Assembly: GCF_000382245.1 (NCBI RefSeq)
Contig: NZ_KB907863.1
Coordinates: 1-64,000 of the forward strand
Reading direction: 5' to 3'
DNA: 64,000 nt
DNA from: Kushneria aurantia DSM 21353
GTDB taxonomy: Bacteria; Pseudomonadota; Gammaproteobacteria; Pseudomonadales; Halomonadaceae
Under the pieces are notes generated by a model. The model was given only the letters and a program-made list of their open reading frames with translations. It was not told the DNA's origin and did not search any database. Position 1 is the first letter of the stretch, and each line of letters opens with the position of its first letter. The position numbers and the translations under genes are program-made. This document shows, in pieces, positions 10,441 to 19,961 of the stretch.

Positions 10441-12867
10441 ATGTCTGCGATGGAGTCCAGTCCCGCACAGACGTTGAATATACCCCTGTTACCGCTGCGC
10501 GATGTGGTGGTCTATCCGCAGATGGTCATACCGCTGTTTGTGGGCCGCGAAAAATCGATTCGCGCCCTCGAAGCGGCGATGGAGTCGGACAAGCAGGTGC
10601 TGCTGGTCGCCCAGCGTGACGCCGGCCAGGATAACCCCGAAATTGCCGATCTGTTCGACATTGGTACCGTGGCCAGCATCATGCAGCTGCTGCGACTGCC
10701 CGACGGTACGGTCAAGGTGCTGATCGAGGGCAGCTCTCGGGCCGATATCGACCACATCGAAGAGCATGCCGATGACGACGAAGGCTTTCCTGTCGCCAAT
10801 GTGACGCTGCGCGAGAGCCAGCCGCTCACCGATCGCGAACAGGAGTCGCTGGTGCGCGTGCTGCTCGATCAGTTCGAGCAGTACGTCAAGCTGTCACGCA
10901 AGGTGCCCAACGAGGTGCTCAGCTCGCTGCAGGGCATCGAGGATGCCAGCCGGCTGGTGGATACCATCAGCGCTCACCTGTCGCTCGATATCGGTGACAA
11001 GCAGTCCCTTCTCGAGATGGATCGAGTGCGCGACCGTGTCGAGCACCTGATGGCACTGATCGAGTCGGAGATCGATCTGCTGCAGGTAGAAAAGCGCATT
11101 CGCTCGCGTGTCAAGGAGCAGATGGAGAAATCCCAGCGCGAGTACTATCTCAACGAGCAGATGAAGGCCATCCAGAAGGAGATGGGTGAGCTCGAGAATA
11201 CGCCCAATGAGGTCGAGCAGTACGAGCAGAAGATCGGCGAAGCCGGTATGCCGGCGGAAGCCGAAGAGAAGGCGCATCAGGAGCTCAACAAGCTGAAAAC
11301 GATGGCCGGCGCTTCGGCGGAGGCTACCGTGGTGCGCTCCTGGCTCGACTGGATGCTGGCGATCCCGTGGAAGAAACGCACCCGCGTGCGTCACGACATC
11401 AGCTATGCCGACCGCGTCCTGGAAGAGGATCACTACGGCCTTGAAGAGGTCAAGGAGCGTATCCTCGAGTATCTCTCGGTACAGAAACGGGTACGCAAGC
11501 TCAAGGGGCCGGTGCTCTGTCTGGTGGGGCCACCCGGGGTCGGCAAGACCTCGCTGGGGCAGTCGATCGCTCGCGCCACCAACCGCAAGTACACCCGCCT
11601 GGCGCTGGGAGGCGTGCGCGACGAGTCGGAAATCCGCGGTCATCGCCGTACCTATATCGGCTCGATGCCGGGCAAGCTTCTCCAGCGTATGAGCAAGGTG
11701 GGCGTGCGCAATCCGCTTTTCCTGCTCGACGAGATCGACAAGGTCGGCATGGACCATCGCGGCGACCCTTCCTCGGCACTGCTTGAAGTGCTCGATCCAG
11801 AGCAGAACGACAAATTCAGCGATCACTATCTTGAGCTGGATTACGATCTTTCGGACGTGATGTTCATCTGTACTGCCAACTCGATGAACATTCCCGGGCC
11901 GCTGCTGGATCGCATGGAGATCATTCGCATACCGGGCTATACCGAAGACGAAAAGCTGGGCATCGCGCGACGCTATCTGGTACCCAAGCAGCTCAGGGCC
12001 AACGGCCTCAAAAAGGATGAACTTGGCTACAGCGACGAGGCGTTGCTGGAATTGATTCGCTACTACACCCGCGAAGCCGGGGTGCGTGAGCTCGAGCGTC
12101 AAATCGCCAAGGTGGCGCGCAAGGTGTTGCGTGAGCGTATCGAGAATGAGCAGGCGCAGGGGGCTACCTCTACCCAGCAGCTGGATGCCGACGACATAGA
12201 ACGTTATGCTGGTGTCAGACGTTACAGCTACGGTATCGCCGATCATAGTCATCAGATCGGTCGCGTCACCGGTCTTGCCTGGACATCCGTGGGCGGCGAG
12301 ATTCTTAATATCGAATCGGTCGTGACCCCCGGCAAGGGGCGGATCAACAAGACCGGTTCGCTGGGCGATGTGATGAAGGAGTCGGTGAGCGCGGCGCATA
12401 CCGTGGTGCGCTCCCGTGCCGAGGCGCTTGCTATCGATCCGGAGCGCTTCGAGAAGGAGGACCTTCATATCCACGTTCCCGAGGGAGCCACTCCCAAGGA
12501 TGGCCCCAGCGCAGGCATTGCCATGGTGACTGCCATGGTCTCGGCCTGGACCGGTCGCCCCGTCAGAGCAGATGTTGCCATGACCGGCGAGGTCAATCTG
12601 CGTGGTGAGGTGATGCCGATCGGTGGTTTGAAGGAGAAACTGCTGGCGGCAAGACGTGGGGGAATAAGGATCGCGCTGATTCCGGAAGAAAATCGCCGCG
12701 ATCTCAAGGAGGTACCTGATACTATCAAGGACGCGCTTGATATTCGTCCTGTGCGCTGGATCGATGACGTTCTCGATATTGCGCTGGTCAGTAATGACGA
12801 GACCGGTTTTGACGATAACCGCATGGATGAAAAACCGGCCAAGCAGACATCAGTCAATACGCACTGA
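10441..12867 (+). CDS. lon: ATP-dependent protease Lon
   Basis: Lon is a soluble hexameric AAA+ protease that degrades misfolded and regulatory proteins. The 808-residue protein has the N-terminal LON substrate domain ([19 protein letters not shown]), a coiled-coil linker, Walker [10 protein letters not shown], Walker [11 protein letters not shown], and a C-terminal protease domain with the catalytic serine in PKDGPSAG and lysine in [10 protein letters not shown]. The short acidic tail ([16 protein letters not shown]) is variable in the family. It starts at ATG 10441 behind CGAGG. The 150-base gap after clpX suggests its own promoter, but I did not find a convincing heat-shock consensus there. 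Confidence 0.97.
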   Translation: MSAMESSPAQTLNIPLLPLRDVVVYPQMVIPLFVGREKSIRALEAAMESDKQVLLVAQRDAGQDNPEIADLFDIGTVASIMQLLRLPDGTVKVLIEGSSRADIDHIEEHADDDEGFPVANVTLRESQPLTDREQESLVRVLLDQFEQYVKLSRKVPNEVLSSLQGIEDASRLVDTISAHLSLDIGDKQSLLEMDRVRDRVEHLMALIESEIDLLQVEKRIRSRVKEQMEKSQREYYLNEQMKAIQKEMGELENTPNEVEQYEQKIGEAGMPAEAEEKAHQELNKLKTMAGASAEATVVRSWLDWMLAIPWKKRTRVRHDISYADRVLEEDHYGLEEVKERILEYLSVQKRVRKLKGPVLCLVGPPGVGKTSLGQSIARATNRKYTRLALGGVRDESEIRGHRRTYIGSMPGKLLQRMSKVGVRNPLFLLDEIDKVGMDHRGDPSSALLEVLDPEQNDKFSDHYLELDYDLSDVMFICTANSMNIPGPLLDRMEIIRIPGYTEDEKLGIARRYLVPKQLRANGLKKDELGYSDEALLELIRYYTREAGVRELERQIAKVARKVLRERIENEQAQGATSTQQLDADDIERYAGVRRYSYGIADHSHQIGRVTGLAWTSVGGEILNIESVVTPGKGRINKTGSLGDVMKESVSAAHTVVRSRAEALAIDPERFEKEDLHIHVPEGATPKDGPSAGIAMVTAMVSAWTGRPVRADVAMTGEVNLRGEVMPIGGLKEKLLAARRGGIRIALIPEENRRDLKEVPDTIKDALDIRPVRWIDDVLDIALVSNDETGFDDNRMDEKPAKQTSVNTH

Positions 12868-12930
12868 GTGTTTTTTTGCTGATTGTTGTGCGGCAAAGCC
12901 CGCCACTGTGCGCTTTGCTGCCGACATTGC

Positions 12931-12959
12931 TTGACGGTATTTTCACCCATTGATATAAA
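12931..12959 (+). promoter_or_regulatory. hupB promoter
   Basis: TTGACG (12931-12936), 17 bases, TATAAA (12954-12959) lie 73 bases before the hupB start. The consensus and spacing are close to ideal for sigma-70, as expected for an abundant protein. Confidence 0.8.
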
Positions 12960-13032
12960 TTAGCTCTCGTTGTGGTTGCGTATGGTGTTTGGTTGCCGCG
13001 CTGAAAAACTGGTTACAATCAAGGGGTGAAGA

Positions 13033-13305
13033 GTGAACAAATCCGAACTGATTGAGGCGATTGCCGCTTCCGCCGATATTCCCAAGGCTTCGGCGAGTCG
13101 TGCGCTTGATGCCATGATCGACTCCGTGACTGACAGTCTCCGCAAGGGTGACACGGTTTCACTGGTCGGTTTTGGCACCTTTAGTGTCAAGGAGCGGGCG
13201 GCACGTACCGGTCGTAATCCGCAGACTGGCAAAAGCATCGAGATCAGTGCTGCCAGAGTTCCCGGCTTCAAGGCGGGCAAGGCACTCAAGGACGCCGTCA
13301 ACTGA
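13033..13305 (+). CDS. hupB: DNA-binding protein HU-beta
   Basis: HU is a small dimeric nucleoid protein that bends DNA. This 90-residue copy has the helical N terminus ([19 protein letters not shown]), [21 protein letters not shown] with the family signature, and the DNA-gripping arm ending in [15 protein letters not shown]. It starts with GTG at 13033 behind AAGGGGTGAA. It stands alone between a strong promoter and a strong terminator, downstream of lon as in Pseudomonas and E. coli. Confidence 0.97.
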   Translation: MNKSELIEAIAASADIPKASASRALDAMIDSVTDSLRKGDTVSLVGFGTFSVKERAARTGRNPQTGKSIEISAARVPGFKAGKALKDAVN

Positions 13306-13366
13306 TACGTCCTGCCAAATCCGAAGAGCGGCGTCCGACGGCGCCACAAACCTCTTCGTCGACATG

Positions 13367-13395
13367 GGCGCACCTTTCAATGGTGCGCCTTTTTA
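13367..13395 (+). terminator. hupB terminator
   Basis: GGCGCACC/GGTGCGCC, 8-bp perfect stem with a 7-base loop, followed by a T run. Confidence 0.88.
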
Positions 13396-13483
13396 TTGTC
13401 TGCCGGGGCGATAGACACTTTTCGCACCCCGGTTGTATGCCCATCGAAACGAGACCTCTTCAGCCACGCCGCGGTGGGTGGCA

Positions 13484-13512
13484 TGTCGATTCAGCTCATA
13501 TGTCGTTATAAT
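13484..13512 (+). promoter_or_regulatory. Probable ppiD promoter
   Basis: A perfect TATAAT is at 13507-13512, 45 bases before the ppiD ATG. The -35 (TGTCGA region) is weak. Confidence 0.5.
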
Positions 13513-13556
13513 CCGCCGCAACGATTTTTTACCAACCGGGAGTGGGGACCTGCCGC

Positions 13557-15392
13557 ATGCTGCAACAGATCAGGGATCGGGCACAGGGCTGGGGTGCCAA
13601 AATCATTGTGGCGCTGATCGCACTGACCTTCACATTTTTTGGCGCAGAGTCCCTCGTAAGCTACTTCGGTAGCGGGGCCAGCGGTAACAACGCCGCGACG
13701 GTCAACGGTGAGAGCATCAGTCGTCAGACGCTGCAGACCGAGGTGTCGCGGGCCATTCGCTCCGGCAGGGTGCCGCCCGACCAGCAGGAGCAGGCGCAGC
13801 AGGCGATTCTCGACTCATTGATCACCCGCGAAGTGGTGGATCAGTACGCTCGCGAAGGAGGGATGGCGTTCACCGATCGCCAGCTCGATCAGATGCTGGT
13901 CAACCGGCAGGAGTTTCAGGACAGCCAGGGCCGTTTCTCTGCCGAGATTTTTCGCAATCGCCTCAATAGCGCTGGTTTCACGCCGGATGCTTTCCGCCAG
14001 CAGCTGCAGGAGGACATGCTCGCCCAGCAGCTACAAAACGGCCTGATTGCTGCCACCTTCGTGCTGCCCTCAGAGGCTAAGCAGCTGGCCGCGTTGCGCT
14101 TTCAGCAGCGCAGCTTTCGCTACACTCGCCTGACCGATGCCGATTTGCAGCAGCCTATCGAACTTGATGAACAGCAGCTGCGCGACTGGTACCAGTCGCA
14201 CCAGCAGCAGTTCCAGCGTCCCGAACAGGTGCAGCTGGCGTGGATCGAGCTGAATCGTAACCAGCTACCGCAAAGCGATCAGTCGATCGACGAAGCGCAG
14301 CTTCAACAGCTTTATGACCAGCGTCGTGCCAATGCGCCGCGCCAGGTCTCCGACATCATTGTCAGATACGGCGATCAGCGTAGTCGTGAAGAGGCTCAGG
14401 CGCGGGTCGAGGAGATTCGTTCCAGACTTGCCAACGGCGCCGATTTCGCCGAACTGGCGCGCGAATATTCCGATGACCCCTCTACCGCCAGTCGTGGTGG
14501 CAGCCTTGGCACGGTCAATGAGGGCATCTTCGGTAACGCCTTCGATCAGGCTGTCAACAGCACGGCGCCGGGCGATGTTGCCACGGTGGAAGATGATGGT
14601 TATTTCCATGTGCTGCGCGTTGACGGTATCGATATCCCCCCTTTCGATCAGATGCGTGACGAGCTCGCTGCCGAAGTGCGTCAGCAGCGCAGCGGCGAGC
14701 GCTTCCAGCAGCTGGCGCAGCAGCTCAGCGATCAGAGCTTTTCCGCCGATGACCTGCAGAGCGTGGCCGATAACCTGGGCCTTGAGCTGCACCGCAGTGG
14801 CTGGGTGGATCGCAATGCCGATGACACGGATCAAAAGATTCTCACCGAGCCCGGCGTGATGGAGGCGGCCTTCAGTAATGAGGTGCTCAATGACGGTTAC
14901 AACAGCGAGCCGATCGAGCTGGGTGACGATCGCCGCGTCGTGCTCCGCGTGCTGGATCATCGTGAAGCGACCACGCTGGCGTTTGATGAGGTTCGTGATC
15001 AGGTGCGTCAGGCGGCGCTCGAGAGCCGCCGTCAGCAGCTTCTCGCCCAGCGTGCCGATGATATTGTCAGCCAGCTGCGCCAGGGTGACACGCCCGCCGG
15101 CGTCGAGTGGAGCGAGGCGCAGAATATCACTCGCGATGGCGGCGGTGATCTGCCCGCGGCACTGGTCAGTGCGGCCTTTACTATCGCCCATCCGCAGGGC
15201 GAAGGCACCAGTTTCGGCCATCAGGTCGTCAACGGCGATCAGGTCGTCTTTGCCATCGACAGCGTCAGCGCCGACCCGAGCGATCAGCAACTGGCCAATC
15301 TGACCGAGCAGCTATGGAACCTGCGCTCGCGCGAGAACGTCAGCGATGTAACCGGAGCGCTGCGCAACGAGGCCGATATTTCAAGGCAATAA
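13557..15392 (+). CDS. ppiD: Peptidyl-prolyl isomerase-like periplasmic chaperone PpiD
   Basis: PpiD is a membrane-anchored SurA-like chaperone that works on proteins leaving the Sec translocon. This 611-residue protein begins MLQQIRDRAQGWGAKIIVAL, with one transmembrane anchor at about residues 16-36, a SurA-N-type region, and a parvulin domain around residues 255-355 (DIIVRYGDQRSREEA, then DPSTASRGGSLGTV). The ATG at 13557 matches the PpiD N terminus; an upstream GTG in the same frame is rejected. Length is normal. Downstream lies an intergenic repeat-like stretch. Confidence 0.93.
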   Translation: MLQQIRDRAQGWGAKIIVALIALTFTFFGAESLVSYFGSGASGNNAATVNGESISRQTLQTEVSRAIRSGRVPPDQQEQAQQAILDSLITREVVDQYAREGGMAFTDRQLDQMLVNRQEFQDSQGRFSAEIFRNRLNSAGFTPDAFRQQLQEDMLAQQLQNGLIAATFVLPSEAKQLAALRFQQRSFRYTRLTDADLQQPIELDEQQLRDWYQSHQQQFQRPEQVQLAWIELNRNQLPQSDQSIDEAQLQQLYDQRRANAPRQVSDIIVRYGDQRSREEAQARVEEIRSRLANGADFAELAREYSDDPSTASRGGSLGTVNEGIFGNAFDQAVNSTAPGDVATVEDDGYFHVLRVDGIDIPPFDQMRDELAAEVRQQRSGERFQQLAQQLSDQSFSADDLQSVADNLGLELHRSGWVDRNADDTDQKILTEPGVMEAAFSNEVLNDGYNSEPIELGDDRRVVLRVLDHREATTLAFDEVRDQVRQAALESRRQQLLAQRADDIVSQLRQGDTPAGVEWSEAQNITRDGGGDLPAALVSAAFTIAHPQGEGTSFGHQVVNGDQVVFAIDSVSADPSDQQLANLTEQLWNLRSRENVSDVTGALRNEADISRQ

Positions 15393-15537
15393 GGAAAACG
15401 CTGAATAAATCGCCGAACGAGATGAAGGGCAAGGCGGCCGGAACGCAGACTCGAAGCAACGCGTAGAGAACGCCCGTAGGGCGGCCCGTCAGGGCAAGTT
15501 GCCGAAGGCAACGCGTCACGCGAGACATAACAAAGGG
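15393..15537. other. Hairpin-rich intergenic stretch, possible mobile-element remnant
   Basis: There is no gene in these 145 bases. They contain several short inverted repeats (CCCGTAGGG, CCCGTCAGGG, GTTGCCGAAGGCAAC) and a run beginning GGAAAACGCTGAATAAAT. The style suggests a repeated intergenic element or the scar of an insertion sequence, but no second copy is visible in this window. Confidence 0.35.
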
Positions 15538-15828
15538 TCAGGCGCTGTCGCGTTCGAGCCACTCGATATTGCGCAGCGCCTCGTCGCGATGGCTGCCGCA
15601 GAGTTCCAGGTCGAAACCGAAGCGCCGGCACACCGCCGGGCGGCGCGGGTCGCCGAACAGACGACAGAGGTTATCGTCATCGAGCTGCACGCAGCGCACG
15701 CCGGCGGGCTTGCCGTGCGGCATGTCGGGAATCGGCGAACTGATCGAGGGGGCAATGCAGCAGGCGCCGCAGCCGGGGCGGCAGCCATCGACTGCGGCCG
15801 TGCTGGTAGCAATCAGGGTAGTCGCCAT
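15538..15828 (-). CDS. YkgJ-type cysteine-cluster protein
   Basis: A 96-residue protein with the metal-binding pattern of the YkgJ/UPF0153 family: CRPGCGACC (residues 16-24), C46, C55, C66 and C77. The family is annotated as probable zinc- or iron-chelating, with no established reaction. The start is the ATG at 15828, three bases past the end of the QueD-like gene, so it may be the last gene of the queuosine operon. Confidence 0.8.
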   Translation of the reverse strand: MATTLIATSTAAVDGCRPGCGACCIAPSISSPIPDMPHGKPAGVRCVQLDDDNLCRLFGDPRRPAVCRRFGFDLELCGSHRDEALRNIEWLERDSA

Positions 15829-15830
15829 GT

Positions 15831-16667
15831 TCAGGCGCTGCGCGCCGCTGCCACGGCGCCCTTGTCGATCCCTTCAAAGGCCTGCACCTGCACGTGACCG
15901 CCCACCAGGGCGGCGCTCTCACTGGCAATCCAGTCGGCAATGCACTCCACCGTAGTGGTGCTCGGCAGTATCTCGACCCGCTCGCCTGGCAGCTCGATCA
16001 CGAAGTGGCCCTGAGGGGCGTCGTAGGCGATACGGCAGCGTTCGCTGTGCTGACGCACAATATCTTCGCGATCGGCGAGATAGATATCGTCCAGTCGCTG
16101 TGCCCAGCGCTGTTCCAGTACCGGGCTGCGCTTGCCGTTGTGGTGGATTGCCAGCCGCGAGCGGTGGCCATGGGCGATACGCTGGCAGTTGCCACGATGG
16201 CGGCGCAGGCCGTGGCTGTAGGTATAGCCGGCTCCTTCGATGACCTCTTCGCGCAGTGTCACTCTGATCTGCGCTACCCGCGGCGGCGGACGTCTGGACA
16301 GCTCATGAGAAAGATAGGTCTCCAGCCGCTCGATGCTGATGTTCGCCCAGGGCAGCAGCGAATAGGCCTGACGCGGTGCGCGCATCTCCAGCGACCAGGG
16401 GGAGCGGGTACGCAGTCGTAGCCCCTCGCGGCACTCTTCGATCTCGACACCGGGCGCCTTGGTGGGGACCAGCAGGGTGTGATCGAGGCTGTCGTCAATG
16501 CGCGACTTGATCCACGGCTTGACCTCGCCGAAATCGAACAGCATACCATCCTCGCCCAGCTCACCCTCGAGCTCGACGTCGATGTGATAGCTGGCCCCCA
16601 CCAGTCCGCGGCGCGGGCACCATAGCGAGACATCCAGCGCGGTGAGTTCCTTGACGAACAGCATCAT
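15831..16667 (-). CDS. Long QueD-like 6-pyruvoyl-tetrahydropterin synthase family protein
   Basis: This 278-residue protein belongs to the 6-carboxytetrahydropterin synthase/PTPS family, which makes the pterin precursor of queuosine. Canonical QueD is near 120 residues with its zinc and catalytic residues near the N terminus. Here a first T-fold-like half (FVKELTALDVSLWCPRRG to about 130) precedes a second half that carries the apparent metal and catalytic motif: SHG, GNCQR and AHGHRS at about residues 164-184. The stop of queE overlaps the ATG by one base (TGATG), which implies coupled translation with queC and queE. That context supports a queuosine role, but activity of the fused form is inferred. 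Confidence 0.75.
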   Translation of the reverse strand: MMLFVKELTALDVSLWCPRRGLVGASYHIDVELEGELGEDGMLFDFGEVKPWIKSRIDDSLDHTLLVPTKAPGVEIEECREGLRLRTRSPWSLEMRAPRQAYSLLPWANISIERLETYLSHELSRRPPPRVAQIRVTLREEVIEGAGYTYSHGLRRHRGNCQRIAHGHRSRLAIHHNGKRSPVLEQRWAQRLDDIYLADREDIVRQHSERCRIAYDAPQGHFVIELPGERVEILPSTTTVECIADWIASESAALVGGHVQVQAFEGIDKGAVAAARSA

Positions 16668-17311
16668 CAGTCGATACCTGCGATCTTGTGGGTCTGCAGC
16701 GACAGCCGCCACTGCGGATGCGCCATGCAGTAGGCTACCGTTTCGGCCATGGTGTTGCCTTCGCCGCCGCGCGGCGCCAGGTCCATGGGTTGCAGAAAAA
16801 AGTGTTGAAAGTCGAGGTCGCGAAACTGCGCCGGATCGGCCTCTATCTGCGGATAGACCAGTTTCAGCTCGTGCCCCGAACGCTGCTTGAGTTGTGCGCG
16901 CCCCTTGGGGCTGACGCAAAGCCAGTCGATCCCCGCGGGCGCGACGATGGTGCCGTTGGTTTCGACCGCGATCTCGAAGCGCCGGGCATGAAGCGCTTCG
17001 ATCAGCTCCACATTCAGCTGCAGCAATGGCTCGCCGCCGGTAAATACCACCAGCGGCGTGGCACTGCCACCCTGGGCCGGCCACAGGGCGTCGATATGGG
17101 CGGCAAGCGACTCGGCGCCGCGAAAGCGGCCGCCGTTCCGGCCGTCGGTGCCGACGAAATCGGTATCGCAGAAGCGGCAGATGCTGCGCTCACGGTCCTG
17201 CTCACGGCCGGACCACAGATTGCAGCCGCTGAAGCGGCAGAACACCGCCGCACGTCCGGCCTGACCGCCTTCGCCCTGCAGGGTGTAGAAGGCTTCCTTG
17301 ACGCTGTACAC
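16667..17311 (-). CDS. queE: 7-carboxy-7-deazaguanine synthase (radical SAM)
   Basis: QueE converts 6-carboxytetrahydropterin to 7-carboxy-7-deazaguanine by radical SAM chemistry. The 214-residue protein has the CX14CX2C cluster motif of the gammaproteobacterial type (CNLWSG, then SICRFCDTDF), plus FTGGEPLLQ and VETNGT. The start is a GTG at 17311, two bases after the queC stop; the longer open frame overlaps queC and is rejected. Tight spacing on both sides makes queC-queE-queD-like one operon. Confidence 0.92.
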   Translation of the reverse strand: MYSVKEAFYTLQGEGGQAGRAAVFCRFSGCNLWSGREQDRERSICRFCDTDFVGTDGRNGGRFRGAESLAAHIDALWPAQGGSATPLVVFTGGEPLLQLNVELIEALHARRFEIAVETNGTIVAPAGIDWLCVSPKGRAQLKQRSGHELKLVYPQIEADPAQFRDLDFQHFFLQPMDLAPRGGEGNTMAETVAYCMAHPQWRLSLQTHKIAGID

Positions 17312-17313
17312 GG

Positions 17314-17997
17314 CTACACCCCGGACGCACGGTAGGGCAGCGGGTCGGTGATGCCCTGCTCGGCGAATGCCTTGAGACGCTCGCGGCAGCTGCCGCACTC
17401 GCCGCAGGCCAGCGCCTCGCCCAGATAGCAGGTCCAGCTGTTGGCGTAGTCGAGCCCCATCGCCAGCCCTTCGGCAAGAATCGTGGCCTTGCTCTCGTGC
17501 AGATAAGGGGCACGAATCTCCACCGGGGTGTAGTTGGCGATCGCCGCCACCGCATTCATGCGCGCGACGAACTCGGGTCGGCAGTCGGGGTAAATGGCGT
17601 GATCGCCACCGTGGGCGCCGTAGTAGCAGAGTCCGCACGCCAGGTTGACCGCATGACCTATCGCCAGCGACAGCAGAATCATGTTGCGGTTGGGCACCAC
17701 GGTCGCTTTCATGTTCTCTTCGGCGTAATCGGCGCGTGGCATCTGCTGGCTGGCATCGGTCAGCGCCGAGGCGCCGATCAGGCCGTGAATGGCGCGGATA
17801 TCGACCAACTGATGGGCAACGCCCAGTTCGCGGCAGACGCGTTCGGCCACCTCCAGCTCGCGGCTGTGGCGCTGGCCGTAGTGGAACGAGAGGGCGTGCA
17901 CGTCGTAACCCTCGCGCAGGGCGCGGTGTAAAACGGTGTAGGAGTCCATGCCGCCGGAATAGATCACGACGGCGCGTTGAGACTGTTGGGTGGTCAT
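17314..17997 (-). CDS. queC: 7-cyano-7-deazaguanine synthase
   Basis: QueC turns 7-carboxy-7-deazaguanine into preQ0 using ATP and ammonia. The 227-residue protein has the PP-loop [10 protein letters not shown] near residue 14 and the C-terminal zinc ligands [15 protein letters not shown]. The start is ATG 17997 ([15 protein letters not shown]). It is the first gene of the minus-strand queuosine operon. About 110 bases upstream is one of three copies of a 14-nt motif also found before cobS and cbiB. Confidence 0.95.
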   Translation of the reverse strand: MTTQQSQRAVVIYSGGMDSYTVLHRALREGYDVHALSFHYGQRHSRELEVAERVCRELGVAHQLVDIRAIHGLIGASALTDASQQMPRADYAEENMKATVVPNRNMILLSLAIGHAVNLACGLCYYGAHGGDHAIYPDCRPEFVARMNAVAAIANYTPVEIRAPYLHESKATILAEGLAMGLDYANSWTCYLGEALACGECGSCRERLKAFAEQGITDPLPYRASGV

Positions 17998-18105
17998 GAC
18001 GGAGAATTTCTTTGCCGATGGAAATCGACGCCCGGGATCCGGTCCGGACGATTGGGAAGGCGGTATTTTAACCCGGCAAGCGATATTTGTCAGCCGGCTC
18101 ACTTT

Positions 18106-18137
18106 TTATACCGTTATCTTGCTATACGCTATAGCAA
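18106..18137. promoter_or_regulatory. Shared motif copy 1 plus adjacent hairpin, upstream of queC
   Basis: TTATACCGTTATCTT lies at 18106-18120. It is immediately followed by a perfect 8-bp palindrome (TTGCTATA, CGC, TATAGCAA; 18119-18137). The motif recurs at 38293 and 40263. Its core ATACCGTTAT is nearly dyad-symmetric, so a dimeric DNA-binding regulator is possible. Function is unknown. Confidence 0.5.
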
Positions 18138-18203
18138 CAACGCCTTCCGTAATGCGAATCGTCAAGGTAGAAACTGCGGCAACCCCATCGTGGAGGGCGC
18201 TGA

Positions 18204-19232
18204 TCAAGGGTGGAAATTCTGCCGCAACGTGTCACCGTGATAGCCACTTGCCAGCAGCCAGTGTAGTCGGGTAAAGGCCGCTTCCGGCGTCATGTCGCTG
18301 CCGTCGATCACACCGGTAGCCGCCAGTGCCCGGCCGGTGGCGTAGTTGGCGAGGTGAGTAGCGCCAAGAGGGCACTGACTGATGACCACGATCGCCGTAC
18401 CGGCCTCGATAGCCTCACGCAGCGCCTGCGCCAGCGCGGCGTCTTCCGGTAGATTACCGCTGCCCCATGCTTCCAGCACGGCGCCGTCGGCGCCTTGTAG
18501 CAGCGCCCTGGCCTGCCACGCCTCGATGCCGGGCCACAGTGTCAGCCGTACCACCTTCGTGCCGGCCGGAGAGCAGGGGAGGCTGGCTGCCCCGAGCGGG
18601 GCGCGGTGAGGCTGACGGCATCGGCCGCCGTCCTTGAGCTGCCATTGAGTGCGCCATACACCAAGGGGTTCGGCATTGGGCGTGGCAAAGGCGAGGTTAT
18701 CGGCGGTATGCCACTTGCGTGCAAAACGAGCGTCGAGCAGCTCACCGCCAAAAGCCACCAGAACGCCTTGCAGCTGCGGCAGTGCGGCGGCCATCAGGGC
18801 CTGCTCGAGGTTGTCCGGGCCGTCGCTGCCGGGCGCTTCGAGCGGCCGTTGGGCCCCGGTCATAACCACCGGGCAGGGCAGTGCCGACAGTTGCCATGCG
18901 AGACTGGCGCCACACCAGGCCAGGGTGTCGGTGCCATGAATCACCACTACGCCGTCGAGGTTTGCATCCTGCTCGAGATGGTGTCGGATATCGCCAGCGA
19001 TGCGATACCACTGCGCCGGGCGCGCGCTGCTGGAGTCGATGGGATCGTCGTACTCGACGAAACGCCGTGCCGGCAGCACCTGCCGGCGCGCTTCGGGCAG
19101 CTGGTTCAGGGCGTGCTCGGCACGAGCGGCGAAGTCACCGGCGGGCGCCAGCCCTGCAAAGCCGGGTCGCATACCGATGGTGCCGCCGGTTGCGATGATC
19201 AACACCCGGCGGTGGTCAGGGTCACTCGTCAC
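18204..19232 (-). CDS. ansA: Type I (cytoplasmic) asparaginase
   Basis: The 342-residue enzyme hydrolyses L-asparagine to aspartate and ammonia. It has the catalytic threonine motif ATGGTIGM (residues 14-21) and the second signature VVIHGTDTLAW near residue 96. No signal peptide is present, so a cytoplasmic AnsA-type enzyme is more likely than the periplasmic type II form. The start is GTG at 19232 (GTG ACG AGT GAC). It lies 40 bases downstream of the CBS gene on the same strand and may be cotranscribed. Confidence 0.88.
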   Translation of the reverse strand: MTSDPDHRRVLIIATGGTIGMRPGFAGLAPAGDFAARAEHALNQLPEARRQVLPARRFVEYDDPIDSSSARPAQWYRIAGDIRHHLEQDANLDGVVVIHGTDTLAWCGASLAWQLSALPCPVVMTGAQRPLEAPGSDGPDNLEQALMAAALPQLQGVLVAFGGELLDARFARKWHTADNLAFATPNAEPLGVWRTQWQLKDGGRCRQPHRAPLGAASLPCSPAGTKVVRLTLWPGIEAWQARALLQGADGAVLEAWGSGNLPEDAALAQALREAIEAGTAIVVISQCPLGATHLANYATGRALAATGVIDGSDMTPEAAFTRLHWLLASGYHGDTLRQNFHP

Positions 19233-19272
19233 TGTCTCGATTACCTGCTGGCCCGGAGTCGGACGCGACGGT

Positions 19273-19890
19273 TTACAGATCGTGCCCGAGTACCACAGAA
19301 CGGATCGCCGAGAAGCTGTGCGCCTCGGGCGGATGATCCAGATCGATGCCCAGGGCGTGACTTACTTCACGGGCCGAAATGACCCCCCGAATGCGCAGCT
19401 CGCCGTCTTCGTTATGGTCGGTCACCAGCACGTGCCGATCGCCGGAAGTGCGCAGGGTCAGTACCAGATCGCCGACCGTGGCGCGCTCCAGGCGGGCATA
19501 ATCGACGGCGTGCACGTCATCGCGAGTCAGCTTGAGCATATCGACGGTGACGTCTTCGCGGTCGATATGGCGATCCTGCATGGCACGGGTAATGGCGTTA
19601 CCGCCAAAGAGAATGCGCGCGCTGACCACGCCGGTGAATTTCCCCTGACCGTTGATGACCAGCAGCATATGGATGCGATTCTGGCGCATGGTCTGCAGGG
19701 CGACGTCGGCGCTTTCGTTGGCGTTGACAGTCCAGGCACGGATTTCGAGAAAGTCGGTCAGCAGTTCGAGCGCCGGGCTTTCCATGCTCAGCGAGGAGGC
19801 CGTGGTATGCAGCCCCGGTCTCGCGATATGAGTGGCGCTGTCGATCTCCTTGAGCGGGAGCTGGGTCCAGGGGGAGGGCTGAGTATCCAT
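19273..19890 (-). CDS. CBS-domain protein
   Basis: A 205-residue protein with a tandem CBS pair: CBS1 about residues 50-110 (ALQTMRQNRIHMLLVINGQG then FTGVVSARIL) and CBS2 about 135-195 (ATVGDLVLTLRTSGDRHVLV then IRGVISAREVSHAL). CBS pairs usually bind adenosyl ligands and regulate a partner, but no catalytic or membrane domain is attached here. The ATG at 19890 has AGGAGA upstream. The partner and function are unknown. Confidence 0.8.
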   Translation of the reverse strand: MDTQPSPWTQLPLKEIDSATHIARPGLHTTASSLSMESPALELLTDFLEIRAWTVNANESADVALQTMRQNRIHMLLVINGQGKFTGVVSARILFGGNAITRAMQDRHIDREDVTVDMLKLTRDDVHAVDYARLERATVGDLVLTLRTSGDRHVLVTDHNEDGELRIRGVISAREVSHALGIDLDHPPEAHSFSAIRSVVLGHDL

Positions 19891-19961
19891 GACGTAGAAG
19901 TCTCCTGATATAACGAATCGGTCGCTGTCGTGCCTGTCTCGCGGTCCGTCGCGATGGCGTT

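Noticed and set aside
10894-12474. 526-codon open frame antisense to lon
   Set aside because: Shadow of lon with a composition typical of antisense translation (His, Leu, Arg rich).
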